From: Struthidea cinerea
Lineage: Eukaryota; Chordata; Aves; Passeriformes; Corcoracidae
NCBI GenBank assembly: GCA_013397865.1
Contig: VZTI01003365.1
Location: 558,001 to 622,000 of the forward strand
Direction: 5' to 3'
Length of the DNA stretch: 64,000 nucleotides
Shown here: piece after piece, positions 28,350 through 39,000 of the stretch
Position numbering within the stretch: the stretch's first letter is position 1
Layout: each line of letters opens with the position of its first letter
The notes under the pieces: generated by a model
Told to the model about the DNA's origin: nothing
Databases searched by the model: none
What the model saw: only the letters and a program-made list of their open reading frames with translations
Program-made: the position numbers and the translations under genes

Positions 28350-28514
28350 ATCCAGTGTCCATCTTGCCAATTTGTCTGGTGTTTCAAGTGCCACTCTCCC
28401 TGGCATGAAGGCGTTAACTGCAAAGAATACAAGAAGGGAGACAAGCTGTTACGTCACTGGGCCAACGAAATCGAACACGGGCAGAGGAATGCCCAGAAGT
28501 GTCCAAAATGCAAG
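28350..28514 (+). CDS. RNF217: RNF217 coding exon: second half of IBR and start of RING2
   Basis: This exon gives 55 codons, from IQCPSCQFVWCFKCHSPWHE to AQKCPKCK. The remaining IBR zinc ligands are in order: C3, C6, C11, C14, H19 and C24, with the family spacing C-x2-C-x4-H-x4-C at the end. The final CPKC (C51, C54) is the first zinc pair of RING2, so RING2 is split across the next intron. Splice sites are tgtacag|ATC and AAG|gtgagc; the exon is 165 nt and phase 0 at both ends. Sequence is very close to mammalian RNF217, as expected for a structural zinc module. Read-through past the donor would add VSCYPLACR and stop at 28544. Confidence 0.97.
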
Positions 28515-29009
28515 GTGAGCTGCTATCCCTTGGCTTGCAGGTAGTGGCTTCAAACTGTTCAAATACACGTTTGAAGTAAATATTTGTACCTTCTGCTCAG
28601 CATTGGAAATGAAATTCACACTTCCTATGCAGTTTCTTGTTAATGACCTATTGAGAAAAACAGGTCAGATGCTTTTCTTGCTGGTTCCTGCACTAATTCT
28701 GCAGAACGTCTGCATGTAAAAGAAACATTATGGAAATCATAAGAGGGGACTTTGATGTATGCTTAGAATCACAGAAATGTTTGGGTTAATTAATTGCAGA
28801 ATAAATTAATCCTAAATTAAAGTTTTAAAGAAATTGAAAGCTTTAGGGAAATACAATGCCCTTTGTCAGGTTTTCCAGAGAGTTTGAGTGTATTCAATGT
28901 TTGAGTAAGGCTGGAAATACTCTGTCAACAAGTTAACTAAGGGAAATTAAGACTTGGCAAAACCACAAGTTTTGTAGGATTGAATGTTAGTTCTTCACAA
29001 GTTGTACTT

Positions 29010-29552
29010 CAAGGTAGGACTTCACAGGCCACCCCTTGAGTGCTGTGTCCAGTTCCGGGCCCTTCACTTCAAGAAGGACATTGAGATGTTGGAGCAAGTC
29101 CAGAGAAGAGCAGCAGAGCTGCTGAAGGGTCTGGAGCACAAATCCTATGAGGATTGGCTGAGGGGGCTGAGGTCCCCCTGAGCCTCCCTTTTAGCCTGGA
29201 GAAAAGGAGGCTTGGGGGGGACCTTTTCATTCTCTACAAGTGCCTGAAAGGGTGTAGCCAGGTGGGCCTCTTCTCCCAGGCAGCCAGTGACAGGACAAGA
29301 GGGCATAGCCTCAAGCTGCACCAGAGGAGGTTCAGGCTGGACATCAGGAGGAAGTTCTTTGCAGATAGAGTTACTAAACACTGGAATGGACTGCCGGGGA
29401 GGTGATGGAGTCACCAGCCGTGAAGGTGTTCAAGAAATGACTGGATGTGACAGTGCCATGGTCAGGTGGACATGGACAAGGTGGTGATCAAAAGTTGGAG
29501 TTGATGATCTCAGAAGTATTTTTCCAATCTTTCTCATTATTAATTTTCAACA
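29010..29552 (+). mobile_element. CR1 LINE 3' fragment, sense to RNF217
   Basis: Decayed CR1 ORF2 C-terminus in sense orientation. Landmarks in order are LECCVQF, KKDIEMLEQVQRRA, LLKGLEHKSYEDWL, a shifted frame with EKRRLGGDL, and then RFRLDIRRKFF and HWNGLP. The motif order matches the end of CR1 reverse transcriptase, but frame changes separate the blocks. The 3' end (gttgatgatctcagaagtat...) is degraded. A short antisense CR1-tail-like bit (aatcacagaaatgtttgggtt) lies about 240 bp upstream, at 28766-28787. Confidence 0.94.
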
Positions 29553-31080
29553 CTGAAATGCAGTTCCACGCCCTAAAAATGTCATCAGTCCCTTCCGAGA
29601 TGAGAAGTATTTCCCACTACTCAAATGAGATGCAACAGCCCTGCACACCCCTGCCCCAGTTGCCCTTAATGACCTCTGCTGTTAAATTTGTTCACTATTT
29701 TTTTCACAGCTACCAACAGAGTAGTAAGTCAAAACTAGAATGTTTTGTAGAAAATGAATATTGAATGGCAAGGTTTACTTATAAACATACAAAGTATATG
29801 TCACACCTTGAGCCTTACACTGTGCAAATAAGAAAATGTTCATCAGTTTACTAAGTATCATATTTTGGTCTTTGAGAAAGAAATGCCTGTGATGCCATAG
29901 CTTGAAATTGAAAGATTTCAAAACACTGAGCAAAATTGGAAAGCTCTGAAATCAGCAGCTGGTTGTTTACCCTTCCTCCTGAACACATGTGACCTTTTAA
30001 CAGAGTTTTTACAGCTTGTTTTTTGGTAAGAGTTGATAGGTTTGAGCCAGTTCTAAAAATGTTCACTTTCTGGGAAGTCTTAAAGTAAAATACTTTGTTC
30101 CTTTTAGAGTGGGAAGAAGTATCTGTTTTGATTTTAATTGTTTGACTTGTGTCCAGATTCAGATTTTATGACAATGGGAATGACATAACTTGAAAAAAAA
30201 CTCAAAAAAATTAAGAAAGTGGTCCAAGCAAAAAAATACGAACATGGAAAAACAGGGGTGTAAGAAGGCTGGTAGCTGGAAAGAGAAAGGAACTAAAACT
30301 GCCAAGTCTAACATTTACCCTGAATAAGTTAAAATTGAAAATGCCACATTTAAATATTCAACTCTTTTCACCATCTTAAAAAGAAAAAGGCTGGATGCTT
30401 GAAACTTACATGTCTTGTTACTAATTCTGAAGCATGAAGTTGCATGAGTTTGGCTACTAATTTAAAAAATACTTTAGGTTTCTTTTCTTAATCAAAGGAA
30501 AATAAAGCCTCTTACATGGTGAGAGGCAGTATGGAAACTTATGATACTAGCACAGAAAAAGAACCTCTGTTAAGCCTTTCCTGGTAATGTGGCATTGTCA
30601 GTCAATATTGAAGAGGGAATTCTACCTTTTTATGAACTGTTGCTATCCCAACTCTTGATACTTTTTTCTTCAGAGGTGAAAAAAGTTCTTCCAGCCTACA
30701 ATCTCCAAAATGTTTCTCTCAACACACTGTTTATTTTTAGATCAAATCTATCACCTGCAGGTAATCAAAAGTACCACTTAGCCAGCAGTTGGTTTGAAAA
30801 ATACATCTGTGAGTAGTTAAAAAAAGTACATCTTAAGTAGTATTGTTCATCAAATCTTTGGTAGGTGTTTGGGCACATGGGGATAAGCATTCTGACAGTT
30901 AACAATTTGAAGTCAGGAGGATTAGATCTAATACTTCTCTCCCATCCATCCCTCCCTCCAAAACCTGTATATAAAACAACATTGAATCAGATGATAATCA
31001 TATTTCCAAATAAATTAAAGAGTGACAGAAAATTTCTAATGTACTACTTGATTTATCCATGTTCTATGTCCACAGAAGCA

Positions 31081-31128
31081 ATGTTTCAGGTGAAAACATA
31101 CTTTATGTTTCAGGTGAAAACATACTTT
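31081..31128. repeat. perfect tandem duplication, 2 x 24 bp
   Basis: Bases 31081-31104 are repeated exactly in 31105-31128; each unit begins atgtttcaggtg. There is no divergence between the copies, so the duplication is recent or has been homogenised. It lies in intron 3. Each unit includes cag|gtg, but no exon is indicated. Confidence 0.93.
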
Positions 31129-32730
31129 ATTTTTAACCTCTTTCATATTTGGGTTGAAAACTTGCAGCAGCCAAAATTTATAAACAGATTGAGAGAAAGT
31201 CAAGATAAATTGTGTCTAAAGATTTAATCTTTACACTAAAACTGAAATGAATGGAAATTAAAGATAGAAACTTAAGCAGAGGTACAATTTCTTTACTGAA
31301 GTAATTTGTAAAATTACTGTTAACTTCCAAAGTGTGATACTGATTACAGCGTCAACTGTGACCATATTTTACAGATATCTTCTGGAGATATTTATTTATA
31401 CACACAGATACATACACACACAGACTCTTTTTAGCTGTACCACGGAGAAGTCGAATACATTATCTTGTCTGGGCATGCAGGTGAGAAAATCAAACCACAC
31501 TTACGGGGTATGTGTATACAGAGGCAGATCCTCAGGTAAACATTCATGAGTATTTCAGTGGTTTGGGTAAGTGATTTGAAAGAGCATAATCCTCTGTAAT
31601 GTGAATATAGCAGGGACTGTTAGATAAGCTTAAACTTGATTAATTTTTCCTGTAGTCAGATGCAGCTTTAGCACATCTAATAGGAATAGCTTTTATTTAC
31701 CTGGTCTCCCTAAGATGTGTTTACATAAGATAATAAAAATGTTACACAGTGTCCAAATACTTAATTGTAGATTCATGTTGTGACTGTGTGTCAGTATGGA
31801 AATATGGAAAAAATGCTACTGTTTTAAACTGTATCTTAAATTAATTTCAACTTTTTTTTTTTTTAATAGAGCCTTTTCCAAATTTACTATACTCTATTTT
31901 GAGAGTCAGTATAGACCATTTTTCTCAACAAGAAAAAAAAATCTTGTCCAAAAATTGCTGGTCTTGTTCTAGAGTAAGTTGGCTAATAAGTGCAAATTTG
32001 CTACCTGTTACTGGATGTTATTTGCCAAAATCTATAATGTTATTTGTCTTTCCCCACTACTGTTTTAGGGGGTTATTTTTTTACAATTTCTTGGTATGTT
32101 TGCAACAAAATGCTTTTGGTTCCACAAGTGTTTTTACAGTACAGCAAACCAAGGAAATACTCCATGTTGGTATTATCTTACCACAGATTTCAAAAGCAAC
32201 ACTATCTGAAGAAACACCACATAGCAGCTCTATCTTAGAAAGCTTTGAACGGCAACAGAAATTTAAGTAAACAAGCATGTCAATGCAAATAAAGGAGTGT
32301 GTACTTCTTATCTGATTCATAGAGGTGTTATCAAATACCTCAGGGCATAGTTTTTGGAGGTGGTCTGCAAATTAATTCTCATCTTCTGGAGCGAGGAGTG
32401 TCCTTATTTATATACAAAGGGATAAAGCTCTGTGAGTTTTCTTCGTGGTTGGAGGAGACATGGCCACTCATCCTCAGAGCTCTTGGCAATGAATCCTGTA
32501 GAAGACTTCTATGAGAGCACATGTAACATGCAGAGGGGGCAGAATGAGGGTCTGAAATAGCCACTGTGCTACTTCAGTTGTCTACTTAAGACTCTGAGCT
32601 GGATTTTTGTCCTTGGTGTGTAGTTTTCACCCCTGTTGTTCTGGGAGCCATGCTTGGATTTCTGAATGGCTAAACCTTCCCCTGTAAGGTGAGCATACAT
32701 CTTTGGTTTTGAACAGGCCCTGGGTGCAGG

Positions 32731-32970
32731 ATGAAGCCTGTAGCTGTGACTGAATGCATGGAGGCAGAAACTGGGCTTGCAGTCGCCGTGCTGTCACAGT
32801 GGCCCCTCTACCCTGGCCGTGCTGCAGGAGAGCCCGCAGTCACAGGGCACTGGGCCCCGCACAGCCGCAGCTTCCCACAGCCAGCGGCATTCCTGGTCCT
32901 GCACGTTCCCCCGGCTGCCTCTTGCGCGCCGTTGTGCTGTCAGTGGAGCAGGAACACTCGTGATATCTGA
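32731..32970. other. GC-rich patch in intron 3
   Basis: A block of roughly 240 bp is visibly richer in G+C and CpG than the AT-rich intron around it. All three + frames stay open for 69-97 codons, which is expected from low stop density in GC-rich DNA. I recognise no domain and no repeat family. It could be a short regulatory element, a cryptic exon or a relic of a GC-rich insertion. Confidence 0.4.
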
Positions 32971-34914
32971 GCCATCAGTGACTGCCTTCTCAACCTATAG
33001 ATTTGTAATCCATCTCTGTCAGTGGATTATCTGGAGGGCAGGGAGGCATATCCATGTGAACCGGAGCTGAAGTTGATCTGCTGAGATGTCATGTCTTAGG
33101 CTTGAAAGCAGCCTGACCAAATGATACAAAGTTCACCTGGCATTGTCAGTCTGCAAAGCATGTGATAGGGAGTCCAAGCCCTTCATCTAAGATTTGTGGG
33201 GTTTTTTACTTCCTTTTTTTTAATCAAGTGTTTCCTCACTGGAAAAAAGGAAAGGTTTTGCAATAAAAAGATATAGGCAAGTACAACCAGTTGTTCCAGA
33301 GTTGCAGCATTTGAAGACAGTTATATGTGCAGATGAGTATGGACTAAAATATTTCTATGGTTTACTTTTTGAAGAAGCAAACATGAAATGCATGTAGTTG
33401 CAGTATTTGTCTGTAAGAAAATAAATCCTTATCAGCTTCTTTCATATTTCAAGAGGACAGTATGTCTGGAGAATTTAGAGCAGAAACAAGTAAATTGACA
33501 AATGACTCAGGAGTAATGCATGACTAACTGGAACTGGGAGGCTTCTAGGAAGGCACGGGTAGAAGGATGGCAGGCAGTTTCTAAGAGGTGCATGTTTCTG
33601 AAATGTATGAATGGTAGAACATAAAATGCTATTGGTAACATCTCCTTGAAGTTCTTACTACCAATAAAAATGAATTTATTTTTGAAATGTGAAGTATTTT
33701 TGGTTTGCATCTAGGATTTTTATAGGTTCCTATAAAGGATTCTACAGAATTCCAGTTGGGATGGATGGTAACTTAATTGGGTTGGTAAATTAGAGAAGAG
33801 AGAGGAGAATTCAACAGCCTTCATTAAAAAGAGAAAGCAACCAGTTAATTCTCCTTAGTGTCACAAGATCTAATTCCCTCATTTACATTTTTAAGATAGA
33901 ATCAGCAGATAAGGAAAGTTACCTTTTAAATTACAAAAGTCTGTATAGTTGCTGAGTTTGTCCCCTGAAAAATTATTTTGAATTAAATTTTAAAGTTAAT
34001 TTGTTAAAATACATTAAGTCACTATTAAAATTCCTTTATTTCAGTTCAAGTTAATCTGAGGAATTACACTAAAACTATGGCTCCATAAGTGGGGTCAACA
34101 ATTTTTTTCACATGTAACCTGAGAAGTGAGAAGTGGAATTGACAATGTAATGTCCCTTTTAGAAAAAAAAACCCTGTGTATATCTTAAGTTATGCTTAAA
34201 TTGGTATAATATTGGGTAGACTTCTCTTTCCACTTTGCCTGCTGTCAGTGCTTAACTGTGAAAGTTTTGAGGTCAAGTGGCTTACAAAGCTCATCAGCAA
34301 CAGTGTTTTTTCAGGTGCTTCTGGAAAACAGGTCACCTGTGATACAGCAGAATTCCTTGGGGTAGAGGTCGATGTTTGCTTTGGCAGACAAATTTTAAGT
34401 CTACTAGAATACTTACCCACTAGAAAGCATTTTTTTAATGGCCCAGTTCTCTCTTTTGTGAATGTCTTTCCCCTCTTTTGTATAAAAGCAGCATTTGAAA
34501 GCATAGAATTGCAAATTTTGAGATCATTACTGTGGCACAAGGATGCTGGCAGGTGTAGCTGGAACTACTGTTACCTTTGTAACTCTTTTACCACCAGTGT
34601 TGCTGGTGGAAGGCATCACTTTGTTACATGTATAAAGTTCCAGTTTCAGTAGATGTTTGGGCGAGCAAGGTAAGATCCCAGGTCACCCCTGATCAGAACC
34701 AAAAAACCAAATGCATTTGACCGTCTCAAGAATGTCAGATAACCCAGGAGTCACGAGATTCTCTTGAGCTCCTCTTGAGCTTGCTGAGCTTTCAGTGTCT
34801 CTGGTGCTTGCAGGGCCACTGAGTGGTGATGCCATGTCTTTGCCTGTACCTCCCTGCAAAATAAATACATGTAGGCAAATATCGGAGTTTCAGGAGGCAT
34901 CGATTTATCTGTTG

Positions 34915-35155
34915 CAGGTTTCAACAGATGAAATTCAAATTGGGTGTAATGGAAAAAAGTATTCCCAGGGAGGGTGGTGAAGCATGGTACAGATTGCTTG
35001 AAGAGGCTGTGACATACCCATGCTTGGAATTTTTTTAAATCTAGTGGGATGAGAACCTGGAGCAATTTGATCTGGCTGGAGTTAGCTCAGATTGGAGTTA
35101 GGGGTTAAAATAGATGACCCCCAAGCATCACTTTCAACCTCAATTATTAGGCTAT
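34915..35155 (+). mobile_element. old CR1-like 3' fragment
   Basis: The order of blocks follows a CR1 3' end: a 'cccagggagggtggtgaagc' segment, a 'cttgaagaggctgtgacat' segment, 'gagcaatttgatctggctgg', and 'agatgacccccaagcatcac' with 'tttcaacctcaatt'. Divergence is much higher than in the other copies, so the boundaries and subfamily are uncertain. No frame is preserved. Confidence 0.6.
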
Positions 35156-35159
35156 CTAC

Positions 35160-35176
35160 CATTCCACTGTGGAATG
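35160..35176. repeat. 17-bp quasi-palindrome with paired CATTCC motifs
   Basis: CATTCCAC-T-GTGGAATG is an 8-bp inverted repeat with one central base. Each arm matches the CATTCC core recognised by TEAD-family factors. Regulatory use is only a possibility. Confidence 0.4.
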
Positions 35177-35887
35177 TGGTCTAGGAATGCAGGATGGGGA
35201 ACTATTTACGCAGGCAATCAGTAGAAAGATGGCTGTAGAACTGGGGCAGCCCTGCTTCATGCTGTGCTGTGGGTATCATGAAAGCTTGGTGTAATTTTTT
35301 ATTCCATGTATAGTTTGTGGAATCTTTTTTTTTCAAAGAAGAAGAAAACATCCGTATTTCTCAAATCATGCACTGTAACAGCAGTGTCATTCTGGTGTTT
35401 ATTACAAAATGCCAAATCAATTTGTGATGGAAAAAGGAGTGGAGCCACAGGTGGCCTAAGGAGGAAACCCATGCGTGGAGGGGTCAAACAGAGTTCATAA
35501 CTATATTTATTATATATCATAACTGTGTTGCTTTTATTTTTAATAAAATTTGGTGCTAATATATCTACTTCAGTAATAAAACCAAAATTTCAGTAAGGGC
35601 AAGAATTCTCATCTGATATGAAGAGTCTTTAAACAAAAAAGGAGGATTATGTAGGAAATGGGAATCTGGAAACAATAGAACTCACATTTAATGTTCTGAA
35701 ACATGCCTCAGAAAAACATTATTGTCTTAAGCCAGCTGCAGTATTAATTAATTCAAATAGTGACTTAGCAGGGGGTTGCTTGCAGCTTCTTTTCATCTAG
35801 CACATGAACTGCCCCAGGTGGTGCCTGCTTTCCTGTGCTTAGGAAGGGGGGGAAAATAATATTTCTTTTTTCCTTCTGCTCATACAG

Positions 35888-36089
35888 ATCCACATCCAGA
35901 GAACTGAAGGGTGTGACCACATGACCTGTTCACAGTGTAACACTAATTTCTGCTACCGTTGTGGGGAGAGATACCGCCAGCTCCGCTTCTTTGGAGATCA
36001 CACGTCAAACCTCAGTATCTTTGGATGCAAATACCGCTACCTCCCCGAGAGACCACATTTAAGGAGATTAGTGCGAGGCTCTGTCTGTG
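35888..36089 (+). CDS. RNF217: RNF217 coding exon: RING2 (Rcat) catalytic domain
   Basis: This exon gives 67 codons plus one base. It continues RING2 from the CPKC of the previous exon: IHIQRTEGCDHMTC, then SQCNTNFCYRCGERY. By alignment with the parkin-type G-G-C-x-H-M motif, the cysteine in EGCDHM (exon residue 9, codon 35912-35914) is the thioester-forming catalytic residue. C14, C17, C22 and C25 are zinc ligands, and H38 and C47 are likely the last pair. A linker follows (PERPHLRRLVRGSVC) leading to the membrane segment. Splice sites are catacag|ATC and GTG|gtgagt. It opens in phase 0 and ends in phase 1. Confidence 0.97.
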
Positions 36090-39000
36090 GTGAGTGGATT
36101 AATGTTCCTTGTGGAGAGCTGCACAATGAAGTGATTAGGGGGATAGGGCAATTGGAGTTAAAACTAGTGGTTTAAAATATTGGATGGGCACCTTGTTTTT
36201 CAGTTATTCAAAAGGTGGCTTATTAAGTATATTTAAATATATGGTATTTGCCCTCCCTTTTTAGATGGACTGTGTACAACTAAGTATTGTATCCTCTTCT
36301 GATAGCTTGTTTCCTAATTTTTTTTAGTAATACATAAGCAAACTAGAAAAGTGCTGTCAATATGCATGTTGCTGGCTGTTTTCATTATTTTGAAGGTATA
36401 TTGGAGAAACGGATCAGAGGAGGAACCTTATTTTAATTAACCTCGGTGCAAGACTGTTTGAATAAAGTGCTCTTTGGATCTGAACCTGATCTGAGTTGAA
36501 AAACTCAGGTTTTCCCATATAAATAGAAGGACACTGTTGTAACTGTTAGCTTTAGTTCAGATAAAATCCAGCTTGAAACAAAATACAACTTCTATACATT
36601 AATTTTGCTCGCAGAAGTATGATGCCAAAAATGACTTTTTATTAAAAAGGCACTCATAATTTGCTTTTGAGACAGATATATAGCTGTCTCAACCTATAGA
36701 AGCACAAGATATTCAAGTAGACTATTACATTGTGTGGTGTCTTACATATATGTTAAGTTCAGTCATTGTAGTGAGTTTACAGCATGTAAGGTGACTTATA
36801 ATGTTACAGGAAATGGATGTATTAACTGCCAAAAACTGGGGAACCTATTAAGGAAAATAGAACTTTTCGTACTTTGAATTAAGGCATAAAAATTGGAGAT
36901 GACTTGTAGCTCACCTAGGATGAGGAAATGCTTTGAGCTTGATTGTAGAGGTAAAGGCAAGAGACGGAACACGTGGGGAAAAAGCAGACCTGAGGTGCAA
37001 ACATTACTCCTGAGCCAGACATGTTTCAGTAAGAAAACTAGGTGGTTTCCAGAGTTTCCAGAGTAACATAAGAACTGACACACAAACTCATAACCTGGTA
37101 ATAAAAATGCCAATCTTGCTGCTCTGCAAAGATGTGGGAGACTCGCAAACCTGGACTGCTTGTTCAGCAAGTGACAATGTGTCATCCAAGCCCATTAGTT
37201 TGACCTCAGGAGCTTGCAAGGCTTTGGTAACAAACTTTGAGAGAGGTGATTTAAAGACACAGAAATAACTAGAAAGGGGATTAAAATTGAAAATGCTTGG
37301 AAGTGCCTACTCTGATACATTTTGTAGATATAAATTCCAACACACGAGAAAATCTAGTCTAAATGAAAGACAATGATGGCATTAGGGCACACAAATATAA
37401 GTGTTCATTAATAAATTTAGGCTTAAACTTCAAGAACTGTTTCAAAGCACTTTGTAAGATTTCAGAAGAGTTTTTGGTAATAGCCACAACGGCAAACAAT
37501 GTAAGCAGTTTTTAAATAGATCTTGTTGTATTTGGTGTAATTAGTCTCTGCTGTAGCACTAGATTGTACTCGGAGACATTACCAAGTCAATGCTGCTCAC
37601 ATGCAGAATCATGGGCAACCTTGTTAGAATCATAGAATAGTTTGGGCTGAGAGGGACCTTTAAAGGCCACCTGCAATGAGCAGGGACATCTTCAGCTAAA
37701 TCAGGTTGCTCAGAGCTCTCTTCAGCCTGGCCTTGGATATTAAAGCACCATGGTAAATATGTTTATGCTCATATTTACTAGACCACACATGGAGAAGGTA
37801 TATTTTTATTTTCATTTCCTATTTGCAAGTGTAGTTGTGGTTTGCATTAATTGATAAACCAAGAAAATTAGCAAAGCTCAAAGCCTCAGATTACATTTCT
37901 CATAGGGTTTTCTGTTAAAAATATTGATCCTGATACACTTTATGAATGACTACCAAAATACTCCAGAGACGTAACAGAACTCATACATGAAAATAAAACA
38001 TTAAAATCTTCAAAAATTTGCATCAGATTTGAATTTGTGAATTGAGCTCACAGCTCTTCTTCCATTACAGTAGATTTTGGCTATGACTTGCATGTGTAAG
38101 CCAGTCTAGGTTTTTGTACTTTCTTCCACACAAGTATACCTGTGGGTTTTCACATCTGTTTTTAAAAAGTCATTATACTGCTGTAAGATTGTACCTCCTT
38201 TTTTCCTGACCTTTTGAGGAAGGTATAATCCCAAACTGATACAGTTTAAGTTTGTGGGTTCTGCCATTTTCAGTGCTGGAAATTTACTAGGATCATCTAT
38301 CTTTGTAAAACAGGATTCAACAGAATTGATCTGTGGCTGTTAATTGGGCTTATATAAAGGTCTGCCTAGAGAGTCTGTCCCCAGCAATGATCAATTAGAA
38401 ATAAGATCTCACTCCCTGTTTGTTTCCAGTAATCATTGCTTTAGACACTTCCTTAGTTAAGGTTTGTATCTGAACCTTTGCTTTATAGCAATGAGTGGAT
38501 GGATCCTTCACTAGTTTCAACAGTTCTTAAATTTTGGCTTCCACAACATTTCTGGTAGAGGCTCTAGGATTTCACTGTATGTCATGTGGAGAAAGTCCTG
38601 GTGTTTTTTTGTTGATTCCTGATAATTTCATTGCCTACTTCTGTTATGAAATTGAGTAAATACTAATAGCTTGCTGACCTTTTCATATCTTTCTTTTATG
38701 GACCCTCCATCAGATTCTACTTTGTTATATTTGATATTATTTTGTGGTTTGTTTTGTTTGTGTTTTCTGCGTTGAGCCAAAGCTTACTAGTCTTAATCAT
38801 TTAAGATCAAATTTAAAACCCAGAAATGTTGAGTTCCAGTTAGGAATCACACCCAGGCTCAGGGAGGTCCCAGTAGCTAGAACTGTAAATGTAAATATGT
38901 AAGTACTTCATCAGGCAAGAGAGGAGCGCTGTCATCAGTAGGTGTTACTGCACAAGCCTGGGTTTTAATTCTGTTCTGAAAGTCAGCAGAAGGAGAGATG

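Larger units (their letters stand above)
28515..35887 (+). other. RNF217: RNF217 intron 3
   Basis: A 7.37-kb phase-0 intron with gtgagc donor and catacag acceptor. It carries a sense-oriented CR1 near 29010, a 24-bp perfect tandem duplication at 31081, a GC-rich patch at 32731-32970 and an old CR1-like segment near 34915. No other gene was recognised. Confidence 0.93.
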
